DNA of 7,015 bases from Erysipelotrichaceae bacterium. GTDB lineage: Bacteria > Bacillota_I > Bacilli_A > Erysipelotrichales > Erysipelotrichaceae. This document shows positions 1 to 6,226 of the stretch, piece after piece (the stretch's first letter is position 1; each line of letters begins with the position of its first letter). The notes beneath the pieces were generated by a model. That model had not been told where the DNA came from, ran no database searches, and worked only from the letters and a program-made list of their open reading frames with translations. The stretch covers positions 1-7,015 of the forward strand of contig JAUNJW010000105.1 of assembly GCA_030533035.1 (NCBI GenBank), in the 5' to 3' direction. The position numbers were made by a program, and so were the translations under genes.

Positions 1-1553
1 CCGCCACCGAGAACGACAACTTCATCTGTGACCTTTTCTTTTTCAAGATAATAATTGTTTACGACAACACATCTTTCAATACCGGGCAGCGGCGGCACAA
101 TCGGGGTGGATCCGGTCGCGATGATCAGCGCGTCCGGTTTTTCTTTTTCGCACAGTTCCTTCGTGACTTCAGTATTGAGGACAATCTTCACACCGGTCTG
201 TTCGCAGAACAGTTTATAAGTCTGTGAGAGCTGGTACATTTCCTTCTTGAACGGAATTGCCTGTTCGGATTTCAGGATACCGCCGACTTCACTTTCCTTT
301 TCATAGAGCGTGACGTCATGGCCTCTGCGGGCAGCCGTATAGGCTGCGTACAGTCCGCCCGGACCGCCGCCTGCCACCATGACCTTTTTCTTGACAGGAG
401 CAGGATAAACCTCATCACCTTCAAGTTCTCTGCCGATTAACGGGTTGACGGTGCACCTTCTGGTGGATGTGGCCGCTCTTTCCGCCATGCAGGTAAAGCA
501 TCTTAAGCAGCGGACGATTTCATTGTCCCTGTTTTCCATGACCTTCCGCGGCAGGAACGGATCCGCCAGCAATGCCCTGCCCATGTAGACAAGATCCGCT
601 TTGCCGGAAGCGATGATTTCTTCCAGCTGGGCCGGATCATTCAGACCGCCCAGGGTGGATACAGGCTTGGAGACATGTTTTTTGATTTCCGCTGCCAGAT
701 ATACGTTTCTGCCATGGTCCTCAAACATCGACGGATGGGTAATGCCGAATGTTTTCTGATATGTGCCGGCAGAGACATGGATGATATCGCAGTAAGGTTC
801 GATCATCTTCGCGATTTCGACGGCTTCCTCAAGATGATAGCCTTCCTCGACAAACTCATCGCCGGAAAGCCTGAACTCAACCGGGAAGAACGGACCGACG
901 GCTTCCCTGACGGATTTGAGAACTTCAATGGCCAGCCGGCATCTGTTCTCCAGTGAGCCGCCGTATTCATCCTCACGGTGATTGAACATCGGGGAGAGGA
1001 ACTGGTTGATCAGCCAGCCGTGGCCGCCATGGACCATTAACATTTCAAAGCCTGCTCTTTTGGCAAGACCTGCCACATGGCCATAGGCTTCCACGATCTC
1101 ATCGATCATCGGTTTTGTCAGCGCTTTGACCTGAACGCCGTCATTGCGGACAGTATCGCTGGGGCCCCACTGGTTCATTGACTTCTGTTTCTTTTTGTCG
1201 GTCATGTATGTCCCGGCAAACATGCCCGAATGGGAAAGCTCAAGGGAAGGAATGGCGCCGTGGCGTTTGATCGCGTCCGCGCAGTATGTGGCCTGGGCCA
1301 GTGAGTTGAGTATGCTTTCATCGAGATGATAGGCATGGGAACCGTCGGTCGCCGGATGCACCATGCACTCCGAGACAGTCACAACAGCAGCGCCGCCTTT
1401 TGCGCGCAGTTCATAAAATGCCTTTGATTTGTCACCGATGCAGCCGTCGTTGGAAATATCCGTTCCGCCCATCGGCGCTGACCCGATGCGGTTGCGGAAT
1501 ACTGTTCTACCGACTGTCAGGGGACTGCAGAGATTTTTGAATTTTCTTTCCAT
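1..1553 (-). CDS. Old-yellow-enzyme family NADH:flavin oxidoreductase with 4Fe-4S motif (FadH/TMADH/enoate-reductase type), partial
   Basis: An FMN-, FAD- and 4Fe-4S-dependent reductase of the 2,4-dienoyl-CoA reductase/enoate reductase/trimethylamine dehydrogenase family. Such enzymes pass hydride from NAD(P)H through FAD, the cluster and FMN to an activated C=C bond. I read 517 codons from ATG at 1553 to the left edge, with no stop; family members are about 640-670 aa, so roughly 130-150 C-terminal residues are missing. Visible parts: an N-terminal TIM barrel (about 5-340) with the active-site stretch HGGHGW (H175, H178, W180) followed by INQFLSP and YGGSLENR; cluster cysteines C349, C352, C355 and C367 (spacing 2-2-11, nearer TMADH than FadH as I remember them); a dinucleotide-binding GGGPGG at 395-400; and the start of a second Rossmann strand (VVVLGG) at the edge. 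The start is set by an AAAGGA ribosome site 7 nt upstream. It is the last visible gene of the leftward operon, 29 bp after the phosphoesterase gene. The substrate cannot be read from sequence; FadH, BaiCD/BaiH-like and enoate reductases are all possible. Confidence 0.9.
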   Translation of the reverse strand, partial: MERKFKNLCSPLTVGRTVFRNRIGSAPMGGTDISNDGCIGDKSKAFYELRAKGGAAVVTVSECMVHPATDGSHAYHLDESILNSLAQATYCADAIKRHGAIPSLELSHSGMFAGTYMTDKKKQKSMNQWGPSDTVRNDGVQVKALTKPMIDEIVEAYGHVAGLAKRAGFEMLMVHGGHGWLINQFLSPMFNHREDEYGGSLENRCRLAIEVLKSVREAVGPFFPVEFRLSGDEFVEEGYHLEEAVEIAKMIEPYCDIIHVSAGTYQKTFGITHPSMFEDHGRNVYLAAEIKKHVSKPVSTLGGLNDPAQLEEIIASGKADLVYMGRALLADPFLPRKVMENRDNEIVRCLRCFTCMAERAATSTRRCTVNPLIGRELEGDEVYPAPVKKKVMVAGGGPGGLYAAYTAARRGHDVTLYEKESEVGGILKSEQAIPFKKEMYQLSQTYKLFCEQTGVKIVLNTEVTKELCEKEKPDALIIATGSTPIVPPLPGIERCVVVNNYYLEKEKVTDEVVVLGG

Positions 1554-1582
1554 GCTGGTTTCCTTTCTGAGAATGGCTGTTA

Positions 1583-2236
1583 TTATTTCCGGAACAATCC
1601 GGATAAAAAGTTCTTTTTCACTTCCGTATGGCTGTATTCATCATCGCTGATTTCCACCATCCATGAACCGTAGGCGTTGATGATTTTCGTGCCGGCTTCA
1701 TGGATCCGCTCTCTCTGGAAAGCACCGTATTCTTTATGAACATGGCCATGGAACATATAGAGCGGTTTATAGGTTTCAATCAGATCATTGAAACATTCAA
1801 AGCCTCTGTGCGGCAGATCCTCCATATCACCGTATCCGTAAGCCGGGGCATGGGTCACAAGAATGTCAAAGCCGCCGTTTCTCTTCAGCTGCCATTTCAG
1901 CTTCGCGATCCTCTTTTCCATCTCTCCTTCGGTATACATGTTCCTGCGGGTGCCGTATTTGTACGAACCGCCCAGCCCCAGGATGCGCAGCCCGCGGAAA
2001 TTATATATTCTGTCTTCGATACAGTCGCATCCGAGAGGTTCCTTGGTTTCGTATTTATCATCGTGGTTGCCGCGGACATAGAGCAGCGGCCTGTTGACCA
2101 TTGTGACAAGAAATTCGAGATAGTCCGGGTCGAGATCGCCGCAGGAAAGGATCAGGTCCACCCCTTCCGTTTTGGAGGCCCGCCAGTAATCCCATAAAGA
2201 TGTTTCTTCGTGATCGGCAACCAGGAGTATTTTCAT
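1583..2236 (-). CDS. Calcineurin-like metallophosphoesterase, 217 aa
   Basis: A soluble dinuclear-metal phosphoesterase that probably hydrolyses a phosphomonoester or phosphodiester in the cytoplasm; there is no signal peptide or membrane segment. Motifs in order: D8 in VADHEE (motif I), GD at 33-34 in SCGDLD, GNHDD at 56-60, THAP with H129, and GHVH with H165 and H167. These are the expected metal and phosphate ligands of the family. Motif I is odd: the usual D-x-H reads D8-H9-E10, so the His normally two residues after the Asp is Glu. The length (217 aa) suits a stand-alone YfcE-type domain. The ATG follows the TGA of the upstream ParB-like/BMP gene by 2 bp. Its AAAGGAAAAAGG ribosome site lies inside the end of that gene, so translation is probably coupled. 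The substrate is unknown; pairing with a nucleoside-binding-type domain makes a nucleotide substrate a reasonable guess only. Confidence 0.9.
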   Translation of the reverse strand: MKILLVADHEETSLWDYWRASKTEGVDLILSCGDLDPDYLEFLVTMVNRPLLYVRGNHDDKYETKEPLGCDCIEDRIYNFRGLRILGLGGSYKYGTRRNMYTEGEMEKRIAKLKWQLKRNGGFDILVTHAPAYGYGDMEDLPHRGFECFNDLIETYKPLYMFHGHVHKEYGAFQRERIHEAGTKIINAYGSWMVEISDDEYSHTEVKKNFLSGLFRK

Positions 2237-2238
2237 AA

Positions 2239-4149
2239 TCAGCCTTTTTCCTTTGCCGCTTTGACACCGGATACCCGGGCCAGCTTCTTGCCGCCTTCGG
2301 AAAGGCGGGTGTATTCAGGGATGACGCCGATGATGTTTTCATTGAGCCAGTCCATGCGGATGATATCCTCATTGCGCAGACGCCCTGCCGAGGCCTTCTG
2401 GATCAGATGGTCCGCCGCCCGCAGTTCATGGGCAAACGGCTGCAGGGTGCCCTGGATCAGGCTCTCCTGCATCATCTGGATCATCTTGATGCTGCTGTAG
2501 GGAAGTCTTGAGGAAACAGTCAGGTCCATCACACCGGCGCTCATGCCCCACCAGTAGTTGATCGGTTTTTCCTCCCCTTCCTTGTCCTGCGACCAGGTGG
2601 CTTCCAGGACAGAGCTGACAAGCAGCTCATAATATTTTGTCCAGTTGATGACCGGCGCCGCCAGATTGGCAATCGTTCCGTCCGGCTCCCGCCGGCACAG
2701 ACCGTAAATTGTACTGTCATTTCCCAAAGACGGCAGATCCTCCGCCGCAAATACATTAATGTCAAGATATTCCAGTTCTTTCAGCCAGTCCTGGTCATGG
2801 ACGCCGGACCAGGCGAGATACACTTTGATCTGCGGATCAATCAGTGAAGCGCCGATGGCGAAAGCGTTGATGGAAGCGATATTGCCGAAAATCGGATAGT
2901 CCGCAATATAGCTGATCTTATGGTTGTCCGTACTCATAGCAGCCAGGGCGCCCATGAGGAATTTTGCCTCATACATGCGGACGTCATAGGTTCTGACTGC
3001 ATTGGCTGACAGGTTGACGGAACAATTCAGATATTTTACTTCCGGATGAAGAATAGCAGCCTTCAGAGTTTCTTTCATCATTGCCGGCGACACGGTGAAA
3101 ACCATGTCCGAGGAAGCGGAAGCTTTTTCAAGGGCTGCCCTGAGTTTTTCATCATCTGTAAGATCCTCAAAGCACTGCGTTTTGACAAGGGATCCGAATT
3201 TCTTATTCAGATACAGACGGCCGACTTCATGGTCATAAGCCCGTCCGGACTCCTCTGTTTTCTCATCATAAAGGAATGAGATCCTTAACGGCCTGGATTC
3301 GGAATATACGGGAAGGATCTTTCTCAGATCAATCAGAGGCGCTTCTTTCTTTGCCTGCGGATTCTCCTTTACCTTGATGTTTTCTGATTCCGCCTGCACC
3401 TTCAGTTCCTTTTTCAGAGCCTCAATATTTTTGCGGATGATCGCGGTGGATTCATAGCGCAGCCGGTCAAATCCATAGACAGTGATATAAAGCAGGAAGG
3501 CGTCGGATTCATTGCCTTCAAGACCGCTGAGCGCAGCGGCTTCGTGGAAGTGATAGAACGCCGCGTCAATCCTTCTGACCAGGGTTTCTTCCCAGGGTGT
3601 CTTCAGATCTTTTCCAAGCAGAGCGGCAAACTCTTTATATGATTCGCCTTTTGTAAAATTGATGGAATACAGCGGACAGACCGCAAAGAATTTCAGAAAC
3701 TGCGCATAGGCATCTGTTTCTTTGAGATCCGCCGGAACAAGCCTTGTGATATCCGCCGCGATGGACGGCATTTTCAGGTAATTGGCAACGGATACCCGCT
3801 TGTTGCCTTCCTGAACATAGAAGTAATGGAGATATTCATAACAGACAATCGCGTCGCGCATGCCTTCTTCGACCTGTGACTCGTACAGAGCGCTCCATTT
3901 CAGGCCGAATTCTGTTTCCTTCTCGAGAAGCGGCATGAAATTGCAGGCGAACGCATTCTGCCTGCCCGCGGTTTTTGTGCCGATGACCAGGTTTGACGGT
4001 ATATTCATGACACCGATATGAATCCTGGAACATGTTTTCAAATCCAGGAATTCATCCAGGACCGGGAGATACGGATGGCGGCCCTCATGGACTGCCTGCT
4101 GGAATGCTTTCTCACCCAGCTTCCGGGCTTTTTCGTAATCATCTCTCAT
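2239..4149 (-). CDS. Cytoplasmic ParB-like/BMP (PnrA-type) ligand-binding fusion protein, 636 aa
   Basis: Two-part protein. Residues about 1-230 include VQEGNKRVSVANYL (112-125), which resembles the ParB/Srx-fold signature (G-x-x-R followed by a helix), with GNKR in place of ParB GERR or GxHR. A charged, helical linker covers about 233-275. Residues about 287-565 look like the BMP/PnrA periplasmic-binding fold that in lipoprotein relatives binds purine nucleosides: YEAKFLMGALAA (393-404) and GNIASINAFAIGA (422-434) match the family's conserved blocks. Unlike transporter-linked BMP proteins there is no signal peptide or lipobox, so it should stay in the cytoplasm, as does the Bacillus competence regulator Med domain as far as I recall. 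A role as an intracellular nucleoside or nucleotide sensor or regulator is inference. The ATG at 4149 has only a weak ribosome site and lies 5 bp past the stop of the DUF1858-like gene, suggesting coupled translation. No ABC-transporter ATPase or permease gene is visible nearby. BMP assignment is fairly firm; the ParB-like part is less so. Confidence 0.8.
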   Translation of the reverse strand: MRDDYEKARKLGEKAFQQAVHEGRHPYLPVLDEFLDLKTCSRIHIGVMNIPSNLVIGTKTAGRQNAFACNFMPLLEKETEFGLKWSALYESQVEEGMRDAIVCYEYLHYFYVQEGNKRVSVANYLKMPSIAADITRLVPADLKETDAYAQFLKFFAVCPLYSINFTKGESYKEFAALLGKDLKTPWEETLVRRIDAAFYHFHEAAALSGLEGNESDAFLLYITVYGFDRLRYESTAIIRKNIEALKKELKVQAESENIKVKENPQAKKEAPLIDLRKILPVYSESRPLRISFLYDEKTEESGRAYDHEVGRLYLNKKFGSLVKTQCFEDLTDDEKLRAALEKASASSDMVFTVSPAMMKETLKAAILHPEVKYLNCSVNLSANAVRTYDVRMYEAKFLMGALAAMSTDNHKISYIADYPIFGNIASINAFAIGASLIDPQIKVYLAWSGVHDQDWLKELEYLDINVFAAEDLPSLGNDSTIYGLCRREPDGTIANLAAPVINWTKYYELLVSSVLEATWSQDKEGEEKPINYWWGMSAGVMDLTVSSRLPYSSIKMIQMMQESLIQGTLQPFAHELRAADHLIQKASAGRLRNEDIIRMDWLNENIIGVIPEYTRLSEGGKKLARVSGVKAAKEKG

Positions 4150-4154
4150 AATAC

Positions 4155-4397
4155 TTACTGCTGTGTCCCATCGTGCTGAATGATCAGTTCTTTCAGCTGT
4201 TCAATCAGCTTGTCAGAAGGTTCGTCCACCTTTGCGGCAATATCTTTAAGACTTGCCTTTGCCAGAATCATCTTAATCATCGGACCGGGAATTTTCGCTG
4301 CCCTGTCGCTGAGTTTTTTAACTTCATTAATCAGCCAGGGATACGCCTCTGAGAGTTCTTTGATTTTTGTGTTTTCATTGATATCTTCAAGTTTCAT
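4155..4397 (-). CDS. Small DUF1858-like protein, 80 aa
   Basis: First gene of the leftward operon. The sequence MKLEDINENTKIKEL followed by SEAYPWLINEV fits the opening of DUF1858 domains (a short strand, then a helix with a conserved Y-P). That family is known from stand-alone redox-related proteins and from the N-termini of DUF438/hemerythrin-like proteins. The C-terminal half is a basic-then-acidic helical region (ILAKASLKDIAAKV) and lacks the cysteines found in many DUF1858 proteins; there are no Cys residues at all, so direct metal or thiol chemistry is unlikely. I chose ATG at 4397 over an in-frame GTG at 4412 (85 aa) because GAGGG at 4406-4410 sits 8 nt before the ATG and overlaps the GTG region, whereas the GTG has no clear ribosome site. 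It ends 5 bp before the ParB-like/BMP gene. Function unknown; family assignment is by eye. Confidence 0.7.
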   Translation of the reverse strand: MKLEDINENTKIKELSEAYPWLINEVKKLSDRAAKIPGPMIKMILAKASLKDIAAKVDEPSDKLIEQLKELIIQHDGTQQ

Positions 4398-4405
4398 GGC
4401 AGCTG

Positions 4406-4410
4406 CCCTC
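4406..4410 (-). promoter_or_regulatory. Ribosome binding site GAGGG deciding the DUF1858-like start
   Basis: On the minus strand the bases read GTGAGGGCAGCTGCC then ATG. GAGGG with an 8-nt spacer favours ATG at 4397 over the upstream GTG at 4412, which has only AAAGAAA before it. Confidence 0.6.
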
Positions 4411-4430
4411 ACTTTCTTTTTCCACTTATT

Positions 4431-4436
4431 ATCATA
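4431..4436 (-). promoter_or_regulatory. Candidate -10 box (TATGAT) of the leftward operon
   Basis: The minus strand carries TATGAT, one mismatch from TATAAT, in an AT-rich run about 34 bp before the DUF1858-like ATG. No convincing -35 hexamer sits at 16-18 bp; the best nearby, ATGACA, is 21 bp away. The promoter may therefore be weak or activator dependent. Called only because this is the sole non-coding stretch upstream of the operon. Confidence 0.35.
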
Positions 4437-4448
4437 TCATGTAAACTT

Positions 4449-4466
4449 TCAGCTGATTGTCATGAC
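4449..4466. promoter_or_regulatory. Two adjacent 8-bp palindromes in the divergent promoter region, possible operator
   Basis: TCAGCTGA (4449-4456) and GTCATGAC (4459-4466) are perfect palindromes separated by 2 bp. They lie between the -10 candidates of the two divergent operons, just upstream of the leftward -10 box. Two such sites side by side is a typical place for a dimeric regulator. They do not match a Rex site (TTGTTAA-type half sites) or another operator I can name. Short palindromes also arise by chance. Confidence 0.3.
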
Positions 4467-4479
4467 TGTGAATCGTTCA

Positions 4480-4508
4480 TAGGCAGAGTTATAAAGCAAT
4501 GTTATAAT
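4480..4508 (+). promoter_or_regulatory. Sigma-A-type promoter of the hydrogenase-sensor operon
   Basis: A perfect TATAAT -10 box lies at 4503-4508, preceded by TG at 4500-4501 with one intervening base, giving an extended -10 (TGTTATAAT). A weak -35, TAGGCA (4480-4485, 4 of 6 to TTGACA), is spaced exactly 17 bp. The predicted transcript start near 4515 leaves a leader of about 22-25 nt, long enough for the ribosome site but too short for a riboswitch. Confidence 0.7.
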
Positions 4509-4523
4509 TTTCACACATACTAC

Positions 4524-4528
4524 AGGAG
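4524..4528 (+). promoter_or_regulatory. Ribosome binding site AGGAG of the hydrogenase-sensor gene
   Basis: AGGAG lies 9 nt before the ATG at 4538. Another ATG at 4531 is out of frame and too close to the AGGAG, so 4538 is preferred; it also places the first ferredoxin cysteine at residue 13, as expected. Confidence 0.75.
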
Positions 4529-4537
4529 TAATGGTTT

Positions 4538-6226
4538 ATGAAATCAGAATATATCAGACTTGTGGACTCTCATTGCCACAACTGTCTGCGCTGTGTCCGG
4601 GCCTGCCCGACCAACGCAATGACTTATCTTCATAATGAGCCCCGGATTGAAGCCAATGACTGTATTCTCTGCGGCCGCTGCTACGCCGCCTGCCCGCATG
4701 ACGCCAAATCTCAGAAATCAGAATTCAAACAGGTACTTGCCTGGCTGAAAGGCGGTGAGGAAGTCATCCTTTCCGCTGCCCCGAGTTTCGCTGTCATCTG
4801 GGAAAATATCGGCGCCCTGAAAAACATTCTGATCCGCCGCGGTTTCAAAGATGTGGAGGAAACCGCCCAGGGCGCGGCGATGGTTTCCCGCGCCTATATG
4901 AAACTCATGGAAGAACATACCATGAAGAACATCATCACAACCTGCTGCCCGGCCGTCAATACGCTGATTGAAAAGGAATATCCGGACCTGATTGATCAGA
5001 TGGCACCGGTTGTTTCGCCGATGATTGCCCACGGCAGAATGATCAAGAAAAACCATCCGGACGCGAAGGTTGTCTTCCTTTCCCCGTGTATCGCCAAATA
5101 CAAGGAAATCGCCGACGCCCGTTTTGCCGGCGCCATCGACGCCTGTGTTTCCATGCAGGAAATCGTCCAGTGGGTGCAGGATGAGCTGACAGAAGAGGAA
5201 CAGGGCGAATGGACGGAATTCGAAGGCTCCATCTCCCGTGTCTATCCGACTGCCGGCGGCGTCATCCGTACTCTTGAGGAAAATGACAATTATGAATTCC
5301 TGCCGGTTGACGGTATTGAAAGAGTCCGGGTTATGCTCGACAGCATCCGCAAGGGCGAGCTGGAAGGCTGCCTGCTGGAAGTCAATTCCTGCCGCGGCGC
5401 CTGCCTTGCCGGACCGCTGCTTTCACATTTCACACATGCCGAATTCTCAGGCCAGCGGAGGATCAACAAAGTGGCCCGCGACCTGCCCAGGGTCACACCG
5501 GGAGAACTGCCGGTCGATATGAAGGCTGTCTGGAAAGATGACAGCACAAAACGTCCTGTCCATACCGAAGAGGAAATCAGGAAACAGATGATCGCGATGG
5601 GCAAGACCTCACCGATGAAGATCCACGACTGCGGCGCCTGCGGCTATGAGTCCTGCCGTGCCAAGGCAATCGCGGTTCTCGACGGCAAGGCTGATCCGAA
5701 GATCTGTCTGCCGGAAGCACTGGAAAGCGCGCAGTCTCTTTCCAATGTCGTTCTCGACAATACCCCCAACGCAATCATTGTTGTCGACAATGAACTGCGC
5801 ATCCGCGACATGAACAGAAGCGGCAGAAGGATTCTCGGCTTTGAAATGGTCAATCCTTCCGGAATGCCTCTTGAAGGAATCCTGCCCAATGACGCTCTGC
5901 TCGATACTGTCCGGAATATCGGCCGCAAGACCGCTTATTTCCATTGTTACTATGACATGTATGACAAGCTCTTCGAGCATGCCATTGTCAACGTGCCCAA
6001 CCAGTCCCTCAAGGTGATCATCCTGATGGACAGAACCAGGGAACCCCTGCAGGAAATCGCAAGGCCCAATATGCGCCCGGAACCCATAGAAGACCCCCAG
6101 CAGGTGAGCAATGACCCGATGGGACGTGTGCAGGAAAACGCGTCTATGCTTGGCGAGACAACCGCAAAATCCAAGGTCGCCCTGCTGAAGCTGCAGAAGG
6201 TCATCAACGGGGAAGAAAACTTATGA
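4538..6226 (+). CDS. [FeFe]-hydrogenase-like sensor protein with ferredoxin, H-cluster, Fe-S and PAS domains (group C type)
   Basis: Probable H2/redox sensor rather than bulk catalytic hydrogenase, 562 aa, cytoplasmic. Domains in order: two [4Fe-4S] ferredoxin motifs, C13-C16-C19-C23P and C42-C45-C48-C52P; an H-cluster domain (about 60-330) with L1 TTCCP (C136, C137), L2 SPC (C184) and L3 C285-x3-C289; a CGACGYESC-type Fe-S motif like that of RnfB (C365, C368, C373, C390); a PAS domain (about 400-504, starting near LDNTPNAIIVVD); and a polar helical tail (505-562). The four presumed cluster ligands (C137, C184, C285, C289) and the relay Cys (C136, aligned to CpI C299) are present. Residues usual in catalytic enzymes differ: the Trp after TSCCP-G is absent (PAVN), L2 M-P-C is S-P-C, and L3 ACPGGC is SCRGAC. 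PAS plus a following phosphatase gene fits the phosphatase-linked group C (C3 in HydDB, from memory). It needs HydE/F/G maturases, not in this window. Its stop overlaps the phosphatase start. Confidence 0.93.
   Translation: MKSEYIRLVDSHCHNCLRCVRACPTNAMTYLHNEPRIEANDCILCGRCYAACPHDAKSQKSEFKQVLAWLKGGEEVILSAAPSFAVIWENIGALKNILIRRGFKDVEETAQGAAMVSRAYMKLMEEHTMKNIITTCCPAVNTLIEKEYPDLIDQMAPVVSPMIAHGRMIKKNHPDAKVVFLSPCIAKYKEIADARFAGAIDACVSMQEIVQWVQDELTEEEQGEWTEFEGSISRVYPTAGGVIRTLEENDNYEFLPVDGIERVRVMLDSIRKGELEGCLLEVNSCRGACLAGPLLSHFTHAEFSGQRRINKVARDLPRVTPGELPVDMKAVWKDDSTKRPVHTEEEIRKQMIAMGKTSPMKIHDCGACGYESCRAKAIAVLDGKADPKICLPEALESAQSLSNVVLDNTPNAIIVVDNELRIRDMNRSGRRILGFEMVNPSGMPLEGILPNDALLDTVRNIGRKTAYFHCYYDMYDKLFEHAIVNVPNQSLKVIILMDRTREPLQEIARPNMRPEPIEDPQQVSNDPMGRVQENASMLGETTAKSKVALLKLQKVINGEENL

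Noticed and set aside
675..956. 93-codon plus-strand open frame
   Set aside because: Antisense to the well-supported flavin reductase gene, with no family features. Shadow frame.
1554..1582. Terminator between the phosphoesterase and flavin reductase genes
   Set aside because: The 29-bp gap has no GC-rich stem with a T-run; it mainly carries the AAAGGA ribosome site of the next gene.
1700..2197. 165-codon plus-strand open frame
   Set aside because: It lies entirely antisense to the metallophosphoesterase gene, whose motifs are all intact; no ribosome site or recognisable domain. Shadow frame.
4180..4482. Plus-strand open frame with hydrophobic stretches, resembling a small membrane protein
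   Set aside because: Antisense to the DUF1858-like gene and running into the divergent promoter region; the hydrophobicity follows from the complement of Lys/Glu-rich helical codons.
4441..4508. Rex (NADH/NAD+) operator in the divergent region
   Set aside because: Attractive given the redox genes, but no TTGTTAA/TTAACAA-type inverted half sites are present.
4509..4537. Possible riboswitch or attenuator leader before the hydrogenase-sensor gene
   Set aside because: The leader predicted from the -10 box is only about 25 nt and shows no stem or U-tract.
5609..5980. 123-codon minus-strand open frame
   Set aside because: Antisense to the Fe-S and PAS parts of the hydrogenase-sensor gene; no ribosome site and no recognisable protein.
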